Source of the DNA: DASZOC01 sp035550975
GTDB taxonomy: Bacteria; Actinomycetota; CADDZG01; WHSQ01
Length of the DNA stretch: 64,000 nucleotides
Reading direction: 5' to 3'
NCBI GenBank assembly: GCA_035550975.1
Contig: DASZOC010000016.1
Span: 15,623 to 79,622, forward strand
In this document: positions 16,947-25,374 of the stretch, piece after piece
Layout of the letters: the number at the start of each line of letters is the position of its first letter
Position numbering within the stretch: position 1 is the first letter of the stretch
Notes under the pieces: model-generated
Told to the model about the DNA's origin: nothing
The model's input: only the letters and a program-made list of their open reading frames with translations
Databases searched by the model: none
Program-made: the position numbers and the translations under genes

Positions 16947-17435
16947 CTACGCTTGCGCCAGCAGGCCCTTGAGGTCGAGCGGCAGCGTGGCCATGGCGAG
17001 CGAGCCGTCGACGTTGCGTGGCCACTCCTCTTTCGGACGGTCGACGTAGAGCTCGATCCCGTTGCCGTCGGGATCGGCGAGATAGATCGCCTCGCTGACC
17101 CCGTGATCTGATGCGCCGTCGATCGGCCATCCCGACTCGAGCAACCGCTTGAGCGCGGCCGCCAGCGCGGCGCGGTCCGGATACAAGATCGCGAAATGGA
17201 ACAGCCCCGTCGTTCCGGGTGCGGGTGGTGAACCGCCTCGACTCTGCCACGTGTTCAGCCCGATGTGATGGTGGTAGCCGCCGGCGGACATGAACGCGGC
17301 GTCGGTCCCGTATCGGCTCTGGACCTCGAACCCGAGCTTCTCGCGGTAGAACGCGACCGCACGCTCGAGGTCGGACACCTTCAGGTGAACGTGGCCGATC
17401 GAGGTCCCTGCAGGGGCTACGTAGTCGTCGTCCAT
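16947..17435 (-). CDS. VOC family protein resembling the CatE extradiol dioxygenase N-terminal half
   Basis: The 162 residues contain one VOC module. GHVHLKVSDLERAVAFY carries the first His, GYHHHIGLNTW and LFHFAILYPDR follow, and DPDGNGIELYVDRP carries the terminal Glu. The IGLNTWQSRGGSPPAPGTTGLFH-like stretch (split here at SRGG) and the tail LPLDLKGLL are typical of CatE-like catechol 2,3-dioxygenase relatives. Those have two modules and about 285 residues; here only one is present, so activity on catechols is doubtful. It is transcribed alone, 39 bases before the neighbouring membrane-protein stop on the same strand. Confidence 0.8.
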   Translation of the reverse strand: MDDDYVAPAGTSIGHVHLKVSDLERAVAFYREKLGFEVQSRYGTDAAFMSAGGYHHHIGLNTWQSRGGSPPAPGTTGLFHFAILYPDRAALAAALKRLLESGWPIDGASDHGVSEAIYLADPDGNGIELYVDRPKEEWPRNVDGSLAMATLPLDLKGLLAQA

Positions 17436-17474
17436 GTCTCCTAGAACCAGCGCGTCAGGCTGATATTCCGCCGG

Positions 17475-18770
17475 CTACGCGACCAGTGGTTGGCCCAGCA
17501 GGACGAGGGTCCCGACGGTGAAGATGCTCATCAGCACGGTCAGCGCGATCTGGCTGCGAACGGCGGCCTCGTGTCCCCCGGCACGACGCAACGCGATGCG
17601 ATGACCCGTGAGGACGCCGAGGACGTGGCCCCCGATGATCAGCGCGATCTCGATGAACCACACGAGCGCCGGCGAGGGCAGATATCCGGAGAACGCGGTC
17701 GCCGTCCCGAACAGGTTCCAGCCGCGCTCGAACGGGTCGGAGAGAGCCGCTATGAGCCTCGGCACCCCGATCATCAGAAGCGGCGCGTTGTGAGCGAGGA
17801 GGTACGCGACGCCGATCGGGATCAAGCTCCACGCGAAGTGACGCATCTCGGTGCCAATCCGCGCGTCCGCGCGGATCGACCGCGCCGTCACCCACATCGT
17901 GAGCGCGTAAGGCAGCAAGAACACCCCCGCGAACAGAACCAGGGCCAAAGAGTCGACGATCTGGCTCGGAACGTCGCCGACGCGCGCGGCCTCTAGGAAC
18001 TGGTGCCAGTGGGTCGTCTCGCGCACGTTGTCGAGGGTCGTCGCGCCCAACAGGACGAACAGCGATGCAAATACAGGCTTTGAGGGCTGTTCGGGCCGGT
18101 CGAGCTCCGTCAACCAGCCGCGGTAACGAAGCCCGCGCTCGTCCAGTCGCAGAGGAGCGCACGCGCCGGCGAAACCGAACAACAACGACAGCGGGTCGGT
18201 CTCGGACCAGCGATCGCCCCATCTCGCGCGGAACGTGAAGACGAACAACGAATACGCGAGCAGCACGCCGACCACGGGGACCGCGTCGAAACCGATCCCG
18301 GAAACGAGCTCGAACCAGAACAGCCCGTAGAGGAGGACCGGCCCCACCCACCACGACGGGACCGAGGTCGCTTCGGGCGCTTCGAGCCGGTAGAAGCCCT
18401 CGATCGTCCTCCACGGGTCGACGGCGCCCCAGTAGCCCGACACCAGAGCGTTGACGGCGGCGACGCCGATTATGAGCGCGATCCAGAACCACAACGGAGC
18501 GAAGCTGAGGCCGCGGTCGCGCACGAGCACCCCCGCCAGGATCGCGAGGAACAACCCCACGAGCGCGGCCACGCGCAACACGCGGACGACGACCGCCGAC
18601 GCGCGGGCGTCCACGAGTAGACGTGGAGGACGCTCGACCGGCTCCGTCTTGACCACCGCGCGCAGGACGAAGGAAAGAAGGACGGTGATCGCGGCCCCGA
18701 CGCCGTACAACCACACCGGCAACGGCGCCTCGTAGACACGTCCGACGCCATGAGCGAGATCGACGATCAC
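17475..18770 (-). CDS. Polytopic membrane protein coupled to CopC
   Basis: The GTG at 18770 overlaps the copC stop as GTGA and gives 431 residues beginning MIVDLAHGVG. About ten to eleven hydrophobic segments cover most of the chain. His residues occur at AHGVG, THWHQF, MRHFAW and LAHNAP, several near membrane borders. I recall similar actinobacterial proteins being labelled fenitrothion hydrolase in databases, a name that says little about function, often next to CopC-like genes. Co-translation with a CopC-domain protein suggests a role in copper uptake or handling. This is inference from context, and no transport motif such as CPx is present. Confidence 0.65.
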   Translation of the reverse strand: MIVDLAHGVGRVYEAPLPVWLYGVGAAITVLLSFVLRAVVKTEPVERPPRLLVDARASAVVVRVLRVAALVGLFLAILAGVLVRDRGLSFAPLWFWIALIIGVAAVNALVSGYWGAVDPWRTIEGFYRLEAPEATSVPSWWVGPVLLYGLFWFELVSGIGFDAVPVVGVLLAYSLFVFTFRARWGDRWSETDPLSLLFGFAGACAPLRLDERGLRYRGWLTELDRPEQPSKPVFASLFVLLGATTLDNVRETTHWHQFLEAARVGDVPSQIVDSLALVLFAGVFLLPYALTMWVTARSIRADARIGTEMRHFAWSLIPIGVAYLLAHNAPLLMIGVPRLIAALSDPFERGWNLFGTATAFSGYLPSPALVWFIEIALIIGGHVLGVLTGHRIALRRAGGHEAAVRSQIALTVLMSIFTVGTLVLLGQPLVA

Positions 18771-19282
18771 GCGGAACGCGACGCGATGAGGCGAACGACT
18801 ACCGCAGCGACGACCACCCCGGCTCCGATCAGGACGGGGACGATCGGGAATCCTTCCGGTTCCTCTCCTACCGGCGGTGGTGGCTGTGCGACATCTTCCG
18901 TAGGGCCCGGCTCCGCGCGATCGCAGTGCTTGACACCTCGGACCTTGAACGAGAAGTTGCCTCGCGTCGCGTGACCGTCTACCGCCGAGATCACACGATA
19001 CGTCACCGTCCAGCGGCCGGACTCCCCCTCCTTCACCTGGAGTTCCACGTCGCCGCGGCGGCGGTCGAGGCTGGCGAAGACGTCGTCTCCGCACCCGTCG
19101 AGCACCTCGAAACGACCGTCGTCCGTCGGCGCTTCGGTGAACGTGATTCGAACGCTCTTCGGCGGCCTCTCGACCGCCGTTCCCCGCTCCGGGTCGGTCG
19201 ACTGCAGGTCGCCGTGCGCGACCGCAGGTCCGGACATCGCCACGAGGACGAAGGCGACGAAAAAGATGCGCGTGAGTCTCAT
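18767..19282 (-). CDS. CopC-domain copper-binding protein with C-terminal membrane anchor
   Basis: The 171-residue protein has a signal peptide ending PAVA. Cleavage there would leave H23 as the mature N-terminus, which is the known N-terminal Cu(II) ligand of CopC proteins. The other two expected ligands are visible in AVDGHATRG (D102 and H104). The CopC beta-sandwich spans about 23-115, a Pro-rich linker follows, and a single helix at about 143-165 anchors the C-terminus. Two cysteines (C64, C118) could form a disulphide. It overlaps thpR (ATGA) upstream and the membrane protein (GTGA) downstream, so all are probably translated together. Confidence 0.85.
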   Translation of the reverse strand: MRLTRIFFVAFVLVAMSGPAVAHGDLQSTDPERGTAVERPPKSVRITFTEAPTDDGRFEVLDGCGDDVFASLDRRRGDVELQVKEGESGRWTVTYRVISAVDGHATRGNFSFKVRGVKHCDRAEPGPTEDVAQPPPPVGEEPEGFPIVPVLIGAGVVVAAVVVRLIASRSA

Positions 19283-19854
19283 CGCGTCGAGCCTAGGGGA
19301 AACGCGCACAACACCTCGTAACGCGCGCCTTTGGGTGACACGTGACTGCGGTACAGAACGATCTCGTTGACATCGAACGGCTCGATGCCGGTCGTATCCA
19401 CAGATGGGAACCCGCTCTTCAACGGGATCGGCATCTTGAAGCGCGCCAGCGTGAGGTGAGGCTGGTAGGCGCGCCCCTCGGAGGGGAAGCCGAGCGACTC
19501 GAAGGAGCGATCGAGGTCTCCCGCCACTGCCGCGAGCAAGCCCGCGGGATCGTCGACGCCGATCCACAGGACGCGGATACGCGTCCTTGACGGGAACGCG
19601 CCTAGATCTGTCAACGACATCCGCGCGGGCGCATGACTCGATGCAACCATCGTGCAGACCTTCTCGATCGCGCCGAGACGATCGACCGGCGTGGAGCCGA
19701 GGAACTTCAGCGTGAGGTGCTGGTTCGCGGGTGGGGTCCAGCGGGCGTTCGACAACTTGTCGCGCAAGTCCTCGACCAACGCCGCGACCGCGTCGAGCCG
19801 ATCGGAGGGGATGCGAGCTGCGACGAAGAGCCTGATGCGCTCCGGGTCCGTCAC
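19279..19854 (-). CDS. thpR: RNA 2',3'-cyclic phosphodiesterase
   Basis: This 2H phosphoesterase has 191 residues and both HxTx catalytic motifs: HLTL at 46-49 and HLTL at 133-136, the first preceded by RWTPPANQ as in ThpR/LigT proteins. The family hydrolyses 2',3'-cyclic phosphate ends of RNA. The GTG start overlaps the cinA stop (GTGA), and the stop overlaps copC (ATGA). The cinA-thpR-recA neighbourhood occurs in several actinobacteria, which agrees with the backbone order here. Confidence 0.92.
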   Translation of the reverse strand: MTDPERIRLFVAARIPSDRLDAVAALVEDLRDKLSNARWTPPANQHLTLKFLGSTPVDRLGAIEKVCTMVASSHAPARMSLTDLGAFPSRTRIRVLWIGVDDPAGLLAAVAGDLDRSFESLGFPSEGRAYQPHLTLARFKMPIPLKSGFPSVDTTGIEPFDVNEIVLYRSHVSPKGARYEVLCAFPLGSTR

Positions 19855-21083
19855 GCTTGCTGCACGATGCGACGGCCGAGGTCGAGCGCGGCCGTCGCCG
19901 CGATCCGACGGATGTTCTCGCGGTCGCCGTACCCCTGCGCCCGCTTGACCTCGGTGCGGCCCCCGAAGGTCGCGCCGACGAAGATCGTGCCGACCGGCAT
20001 TCCCTCCTGCTCCGCGGGCCCCGCGACGCCCGTCGCGCTGATGCCGAGCTCGGCGCCGAACCGCAGCGCAGCTCCTTCGGCGAGTGCCACGGCGGCCTCC
20101 TCGCTGACGGCGCCGGGTCCGTCGAGGATCGCTTCTGGGACACCGGCAACATCACGTTTCGCGTCGTAGGTGTAGCAGACGAGAGACCCGGAGAAGAACT
20201 CGCTCGCGCCCCCCGCGGCGGTGAGCTCGGAGCCGATGAGCCCGCCCGTGAGCGACTCCGCTGCCCCAACCTTGGCGTCGCGCCCGCGCAGCAGCTCGGC
20301 CAACGCCGCCGCAACGGTCCCGTGGTTGCCGGGCAACGCATCGAGGCCGAGGCGGGCGCGTACCTCGCCTTCGATGGGAGCGATCAGCGCGAGCGCTTCG
20401 CTCTCCGAGCCTGCCCGGGCGCTGATGCGTACCCGGACGACGCCGGAGCCGGCGAGATACGCGATCGTCGGATTGCTCTGCGCCTCGACCAGGTCGGCGA
20501 TCTTGTCGTGGGTGTGGCTCTCCCCCAGTCCGACCACGAGCACCTGCCGGCTCGCGATCACACCGCCCCCGCCACGGTCGCTCAGGATCGGCGCGACCGT
20601 CTTGAACAGCATCGCTTCCATCTCCCATGGAACGCCCGGCAGCGCGAAGACGATGCACCCGTCGTGCTCGAGCACGAAGCCGGGCGCGGTTCCCTCCGGC
20701 TGGATCGCCGTCGCACCGGTGGGAAGGTCCGCCTGGCGCAGGTTCGCCTCCGGCATCGCTCTCCGGATCCGGCTGAAGATCTCGGTCACTTTCTGTTCCA
20801 GCGCGGGGTCACGCTTCAGCTCGAGGCCGAACGCTTGCGCGACGCCCTCGCGTGTGAGGTCGTCGGGCGTGGGACCGAGGCCGCCGGTGATCACGACCGC
20901 GTCGGATCGGCGGGCCGCCGTCCGAATCGTCTCCGCGACGCGTTCGAGGTTGTCTCCGACGACGGAGTGGAAATAGACGTTCACGCCGATCGCGGCCAGT
21001 GCCTCGGATATGCGTTGCGCATTCGTGTTCGCGATCTGCCCCAAGAGCAGCTCGGTCCCGACCCCGACGATCTCGGCGTTCAT
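19851..21083 (-). CDS. cinA: CinA family nicotinamide-nucleotide amidase
   Basis: The ATG at 21083 overlaps the pgsA stop (ATGA) and gives 410 residues, the length of full-size CinA. The N-terminal MoCF/COG1058 domain starts AEIVGVGTELLLGQIANTNA and contains TGGLGPTPDDLT. The C-terminal CinA/PncC domain carries AESLTGGLIGSELT and GISATGVAGP. CinA-type amidases recycle nicotinamide mononucleotide to the nicotinic acid form; some are also linked to competence with RecA. The gene precedes recA, as in Firmicutes, but with two accessory transcription units between them. Confidence 0.95.
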   Translation of the reverse strand: MNAEIVGVGTELLLGQIANTNAQRISEALAAIGVNVYFHSVVGDNLERVAETIRTAARRSDAVVITGGLGPTPDDLTREGVAQAFGLELKRDPALEQKVTEIFSRIRRAMPEANLRQADLPTGATAIQPEGTAPGFVLEHDGCIVFALPGVPWEMEAMLFKTVAPILSDRGGGGVIASRQVLVVGLGESHTHDKIADLVEAQSNPTIAYLAGSGVVRVRISARAGSESEALALIAPIEGEVRARLGLDALPGNHGTVAAALAELLRGRDAKVGAAESLTGGLIGSELTAAGGASEFFSGSLVCYTYDAKRDVAGVPEAILDGPGAVSEEAAVALAEGAALRFGAELGISATGVAGPAEQEGMPVGTIFVGATFGGRTEVKRAQGYGDRENIRRIAATAALDLGRRIVQQA

Positions 21084-21607
21084 GCGGCCGTCTTTACCCT
21101 CCGGGCACCGACGAAATACTCCGTGCCTGAGATCACCGAGACGACGAGGGCCAGCCCGAGAAGGATCCCGTGGCCGACGTTGATGCCGCCCCACGGGAGG
21201 AGCCACCAGGACACGAGGATGATCTGCAGGATCGTCTTGGCCTTGCCGCTCGCCGACGACGGGAGCGTCCCGCCGCGGTTGACGATCGTCGTGCGCAGCA
21301 CCTGGACGAAGACCTCACGCGCCGCCAGGATGACCGCGGCCCACAGCGGGAAACGGAGCTCGGCGACGAGCGCGACGAGCGCCGCTCCGATCAAGAGCTT
21401 GTCCGCGGTCGGATCCAGAAACTGGCCGAGGCGGGTGATCTGGTCGTTGCGGCGCGCGAGGTAGCCGTCGACGAGGTCGGAGATCGACGCCACCAGGAAC
21501 AGGACGAAGGCCGCGACACGCGCGGCGTTCGAGTTCCCGAAGGCGACCACCAAGAACACCGGAACGAGCAGCACGCGCGCGATCGTGATCGCGTTCGGGA
21601 TATTCAC
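21080..21607 (-). CDS. pgsA: CDP-diacylglycerol-glycerol-3-phosphate phosphatidyltransferase
   Basis: PgsA makes phosphatidylglycerophosphate from CDP-diacylglycerol in the inner membrane. It has 175 residues and the complete CDP-alcohol phosphatidyltransferase signature in the DLVDGYLARR to LGQFLDPTADK segment (D-x2-DG-x2-AR, then G-x3-D-x3-D). About five hydrophobic segments follow the usual layout. The start is GTG (21607). CdsA, which makes the substrate, is encoded at 58232. pgsA followed by cinA is the conserved order. Confidence 0.93.
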   Translation of the reverse strand: MNIPNAITIARVLLVPVFLVVAFGNSNAARVAAFVLFLVASISDLVDGYLARRNDQITRLGQFLDPTADKLLIGAALVALVAELRFPLWAAVILAAREVFVQVLRTTIVNRGGTLPSSASGKAKTILQIILVSWWLLPWGGINVGHGILLGLALVVSVISGTEYFVGARRVKTAA

Positions 21608-21702
21608 GCACGGCAGGCTACCGCTGCGCCGTCGCGGTCAACGGCGTCGGCTCGCCCTCGACGGCGACCGTCAACCGCGGCGGCGGCAGCTCGGCAAGTT
21701 CT

Positions 21703-23304
21703 CTAACGCAGCCGGGGAGGCAACGGCATCCTGATGGTCCGCTCGGCGATCGTCTGGGTGTCGACGGTCAGGTACGCGATCCTTCCCCTGTCGTTGCCTG
21801 GCGTCGTCTTCGGAAGCGCGCGGTCTCGCTCGAAGCGCAGGAACGGAAGCTTGAAGCCTCCGTAGGCGGTGACAGACGACTCGGTGGTGCCGGGGTCGAA
21901 CCACGAGTTGTCCGCCCCCGAGATCAGCACGCCGATCCGGTGCCCTTTCTCTAGCACCCAGTCCTGGGGATATAGCTCGAACCGAACGCGGGCCTCGGTG
22001 AGCGGATCGGTGATGGCGCCATCACCCTCGACGAGGGCGGCGCCGCGCGAGACGAGTGTCGCTCGTGTCCCGTCGACGTCGAACAGACGAGCGTGTACAT
22101 GGATGCCGGAGAGACTCGAGTCCACGCGCAGATCCATCTTCGGGACGCCGGAGACGTGCACGTCGTACGGCATCGGTTGACTGAACGACCATGTCCCGCG
22201 CTGCGAGGCCGCTCCCGTGTCGTCGGCGTAGGAGTCCTGGTACGTGCCGGGCTTAACGGGCAGCATCCGGTATGTCGAATCCGCCGGCGGCCACTGACGT
22301 TCGGTCCGCCAGACGCCCTTCGACCCTTCTTGGATCTCGACCGGCGGATCGGCCGGCGGGTTCTTCCCCTGCAGGAAGCGGTCGAAGAAGTGCACGACCT
22401 CTTCGTAGAAGCGCTCGTTGCCGCTGGCCCTGTCGGGGATGCGGTGGATGAACTGGCCGAACCACGCGCGCTTATATCCGTCGAGCGCGGAGTAGACGTC
22501 GAGGAAGTTGTCGGGCTTCGTCTGCGGATCGAGGAGGCCATGGCTCCACAGCGTCGGCACCTTGCTGTTGCCGGCCTTCTTGATCAGGTTCCGGACCTTC
22601 CAGTACGACGTCGAAGGATCGTGGCGCGCTGTCTCGTAGGTGTTCTCGGGATAACAGGTCGCGCTGTCTTCGGTCGGAGCCCCGGGAGAGGTCAGATCGA
22701 TCGCGCCGTAGAGGCCCGGCGTCGCGTGCCATCCCCCCGCGTAGTGGACGCCGTTCATGTAAAGGCCGCGATAGGCGCTGATCAACGGAGACGACACGAC
22801 CGCAGCCGACAGCGGAGCTTTCCCGGCGTAAGCCATCATCTGGGTCCACGCGTCGTAGCTGATGCCGTAGGTCCCGACCTTGCCGGTCGACCACTCCTGG
22901 CCGGCGGCCCACTCGACGGCGGCAACGGCGTCCATCTGCTCGCCCGGACCGCCGAAGTCGCCGCACCCGTCGCTCTTCCCGTAACCGCGCAGGCTCGCTT
23001 GGACGACCGTGTACCCCTTCTCGAAGACCTGCATCTCGTTGGCGAGCTCGGGATAGAGCAGCGTCGGGCGGACGCTCAGGTTCAAGAACGACTGGTACGG
23101 CGTGATCACGAGGATGACCGGCGTCTTCCCTTTCTCCCCCGCGTCGGCAGGCCGGAACACCTGGGCGTAGAGCTTCGTGCCGTCCGGCGCCTCGAAATAC
23201 TGCTCCGACGCGACATACTCGTTCGACGCACCTGCCGTGGGAGCCGCGATGACTCCGGCCGCGCCCAGCGCGAGCACGACAAACAACGACACCACTCGCC
23301 TCAT
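21703..23304 (-). CDS. Secreted CocE/NonD-type hydrolase (X-Pro dipeptidyl-peptidase-like, S15)
   Basis: The ATG at 23304, after AGGGG, gives 533 residues with a signal peptide of about 26. The alpha/beta-hydrolase domain has the nucleophile S149 in GTYGISYDAW, and acid and base candidates in LLDPQT and FIHRIPD. A C-terminal jelly-roll domain (about 350-533) is typical of the X-Pro dipeptidyl-peptidase C-terminal region, including the RVRFELYPQDWVLEKGHRI stretch. Members act as peptidases or esterases, and the substrate here is unknown. A longer in-frame start would remove the signal peptide from the N-terminus. It is divergent from the SIMPL gene. Confidence 0.85.
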   Translation of the reverse strand: MRRVVSLFVVLALGAAGVIAAPTAGASNEYVASEQYFEAPDGTKLYAQVFRPADAGEKGKTPVILVITPYQSFLNLSVRPTLLYPELANEMQVFEKGYTVVQASLRGYGKSDGCGDFGGPGEQMDAVAAVEWAAGQEWSTGKVGTYGISYDAWTQMMAYAGKAPLSAAVVSSPLISAYRGLYMNGVHYAGGWHATPGLYGAIDLTSPGAPTEDSATCYPENTYETARHDPSTSYWKVRNLIKKAGNSKVPTLWSHGLLDPQTKPDNFLDVYSALDGYKRAWFGQFIHRIPDRASGNERFYEEVVHFFDRFLQGKNPPADPPVEIQEGSKGVWRTERQWPPADSTYRMLPVKPGTYQDSYADDTGAASQRGTWSFSQPMPYDVHVSGVPKMDLRVDSSLSGIHVHARLFDVDGTRATLVSRGAALVEGDGAITDPLTEARVRFELYPQDWVLEKGHRIGVLISGADNSWFDPGTTESSVTAYGGFKLPFLRFERDRALPKTTPGNDRGRIAYLTVDTQTIAERTIRMPLPPRLR

Positions 23305-23465
23305 GCCCCTGCAGCCTTTCTCCGTCCGGTTCGCCCGATTCGTTCGCCATAGGACGGATACGTTCCTGCCCACGGACGGGTAACCGCCACCTGCGGGAAC
23401 ATCTGCCGACACCGGGGCGTCATATCGGGCAGACTTAGCCACGAGGAGAGACGAGGGAGGCGGAC

Positions 23466-24203
23466 ATGTCGGATCGTCGGACATCGGCAGCGGGTGTCGT
23501 CATCGCAGTGGGGCTGGTGGTGGCCGCTCTGGTCGTACCGAGCGCGGGGTCGGCGCAGACGAGCACCACGACCCAGGACACGGTCACCGTCACGGCGGCA
23601 GGCAAGGTCGAGGGCCGGCCCGATATCGCCGCGGTCAGCTTCGGTATCAACGGTAAGGCCGCAACGGCGCAGGGTTCGATGGACCTGCTGGCGCAGCGCC
23701 AGAACGCGGTGATCGACGCGCTCGAGGGAGGCCTCGGCCTCCCCGACGACGCCGTCCGCACCGGCAACATCACCTTGCGCGAGAACTGCCGCTATAGGCG
23801 CGCACTCGAGCGGACCGTGTGCAACGGCTACGTCGCCCGCACGACCGTTCGGGCCGAGACCCGCGACCTCGACCAGGTCGGAGCGATCATCGACGCCGGC
23901 ATCGCGGCCGGGGCGAACTCTCTGAACGGCGTCTCGTTCGAGCGGACGGAGAACGACCAGGCGCTACGCGAGGCGCTGGCCCAGGCGATGGAGCTGGCGC
24001 GAGGCAAAGCAGAGGCTCTCGCGGCGAGCGCCAACCGCAACCTCGGGCGAGTCATGGTGATCGAGGAGGGCGGCGCCCGGCGGCCCAGCTTCGGCGCCGG
24101 AGACGCTGCGCTCGGAGCCACCTTCGCGGCGAGGGACATCCGGATCGACCCGCCGAACGAGATCACGCGCGTCACGATCGTAGTCACCTTCGCCCTCGAC
24201 TGA
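23466..24203 (+). CDS. SIMPL-domain (DUF541) exported protein
   Basis: The protein has 245 residues with a signal peptide of about 30 ending GSAQ. The DUF541/SIMPL domain fills the rest: VTVTAAGKVEGRPDIAAVSFG at its start, NITLRENCRY in the middle and TRVTIVVTFALD at the end. Two cysteines (in ENCRYRR and TVCNGY) lie close together and may pair. The family includes periplasmic proteins of stress response, with no defined biochemistry. RBS GAGGGAGG precedes the ATG. It is divergent from the S15-type hydrolase, with a shared 160-base promoter region. Confidence 0.85.
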   Translation: MSDRRTSAAGVVIAVGLVVAALVVPSAGSAQTSTTTQDTVTVTAAGKVEGRPDIAAVSFGINGKAATAQGSMDLLAQRQNAVIDALEGGLGLPDDAVRTGNITLRENCRYRRALERTVCNGYVARTTVRAETRDLDQVGAIIDAGIAAGANSLNGVSFERTENDQALREALAQAMELARGKAEALAASANRNLGRVMVIEEGGARRPSFGAGDAALGATFAARDIRIDPPNEITRVTIVVTFALD

Positions 24204-24214
24204 CCTCGCTAATA

Positions 24215-24265
24215 GGAGCGTTGGACGCAGATGCCCTCTCATGAGGTATTTACGTCCAACGCTCC
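24215..24265. repeat. Palindromic repeat, copy 1
   Basis: Perfect 13-bp arms GGAGCGTTGGACG and CGTCCAACGCTCC enclose an inner palindrome CTCATGAG. It lies 11 bases after the SIMPL stop codon and 42 before the acetyltransferase start. A second copy with the same core is at 25731-25775. A terminator function for copy 1 is plausible. Confidence 0.8.
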
Positions 24266-24307
24266 GCTAGACGGCGGCCAGAGCGCGATCCGGCGTTCGA
24301 CGTCCCG

Positions 24308-24835
24308 GTGACGGACCGCGTCGTGGTGCGCGACGCCACCCCGGAAGATGCGCAAGCGATCGCGGTCACGCACATCGCGTGCTGGCAGGAAGCGTACGTC
24401 GACCAGCTCCCGCAGGACTTCCTCGACGGGCTATCCGATGGTGTGGAGCGCCGTCGGGAGTTCTGGGAAGCAGGCGCGCGGGCACCGGGCGATCAGGAAG
24501 CGCTGCTCGTGGCGGAGGTCGCGGGTGACGTAGTCGGCTTTGCGCACATCCGTCCGAGCCGCGACGCTCTAGCGGAAGAGACCACGGGTGAGCTGAGCGC
24601 GATCTACCTCCGGAAGTCGTATTGGGGCCGCGGGATCGGTCGGCGATTACTCACGGAGGCGACGGATCGACTACGGGCGTGTCGATTCAGGGACGCGACG
24701 CTGTGGGTGCTGGACACGAACGAACGCACGCGCCGCTTCTACGAAGCCGCCGGATGGGTGCTAGACGGCAGCGAGCAACCGGATCAGATCGGCGACACCT
24801 CCGTACGCGAGGTGCGCTACCGGGTAACCCTCTAG
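24308..24835 (+). CDS. GNAT family N-acetyltransferase
   Basis: This 175-residue protein covers a full GNAT fold. The acetyl-CoA pyrophosphate loop is YWGRGIGRRLL (around 104-114), preceded by the beta-4 strand GELSAIYLRKSY and followed by ATLWVLDTNERTRRFYEAAGW, a typical motif B region. The start is GTG at 24308. The acceptor substrate cannot be told. It is preceded by the palindromic repeat and followed by the PadR operon on the same strand. Confidence 0.88.
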   Translation: MTDRVVVRDATPEDAQAIAVTHIACWQEAYVDQLPQDFLDGLSDGVERRREFWEAGARAPGDQEALLVAEVAGDVVGFAHIRPSRDALAEETTGELSAIYLRKSYWGRGIGRRLLTEATDRLRACRFRDATLWVLDTNERTRRFYEAAGWVLDGSEQPDQIGDTSVREVRYRVTL

Positions 24836-24849
24836 ATCGCGGGCCGCGG

Positions 24850-24883
24850 TTGACTTCGTAGGAGTTTCGTAATAGGTTTCGTA
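24850..24883 (+). promoter_or_regulatory. Promoter with TTCGTA repeats upstream of the PadR regulator
   Basis: TTGACT (24850-24855), 17 bases, TAGGTT (24873-24878) is a good vegetative promoter. Three direct TTCGTA copies at 24855, 24866 and 24878 are spaced about one helical turn apart, and GACTT and AAGTC flank them as an inverted pair. This arrangement inside the promoter suggests an operator, possibly for autoregulation by the PadR protein. Confidence 0.55.
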
Positions 24884-24906
24884 AGTCATCCGTAGGAGGC
24901 TTGCGA

Positions 24907-25374
24907 ATGGGACGGCGGTTCTTCAGGCACGGCGAGCTACCCCTCGTGCTCCTGGCGCTGCTGGCGGAGCGGCCGATGCACGGCTACGACCTGATGATCG
25001 AGCTGGGGCGGCTCTTCGCCCCCCACTACCACCCGTCTCCCGGGAGCGTCTACCCCGCGGTCGAAGCGCTGGAGGCCGAGGGTCTCATAGCGGCTCGTAC
25101 CGACGACGGCCCCCGCGTCTACCGCCTGACGCGATCGGGAGCTACCGCACTGGAGAAACGCAGGGATGCGCTCGCGGCCCTCGAGCTTCGGACCGGGATG
25201 CGCGTAGCGCAGAGGGGCACCGTCGATGCCGTCCTCGATCGTTTCGCGTCGCGTGTTCGCGCGTTTACGGGGCGCCTGGACCCGGACACGCTCGAGGACG
25301 TCCTCGACCGCACGCTCGACGACATCCAAGCAACTGTTACCGGACAACCAGTAGGAAAGGAGGCACCGTCATGA
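24907..25374 (+). CDS. PadR family transcriptional regulator
   Basis: The ATG at 24907 has TAGGAGG seven bases upstream; a TTG two codons earlier is less likely. The 155 residues contain the PadR winged helix: LVLLALLAERPMHGYDLMIEL, then SPGSVYPAVEALEAEGLI and YRLTRSGATALE. A C-terminal helical part (about 95-155) should mediate dimerisation, as in PadR-s2-type regulators. The stop overlaps the next gene (ATGA), making a two-gene unit. The probable target is its own promoter with the TTCGTA repeats. Confidence 0.9.
   Translation: MGRRFFRHGELPLVLLALLAERPMHGYDLMIELGRLFAPHYHPSPGSVYPAVEALEAEGLIAARTDDGPRVYRLTRSGATALEKRRDALAALELRTGMRVAQRGTVDAVLDRFASRVRAFTGRLDPDTLEDVLDRTLDDIQATVTGQPVGKEAPS

Noticed and set aside
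22081..22095. TCGAACAGACGAGCG, resembling the left half of a LexA box
   Set aside because: The right half is not palindromic (GAGCG instead of GTTCG) and it lies inside the coding sequence of the S15-type hydrolase.
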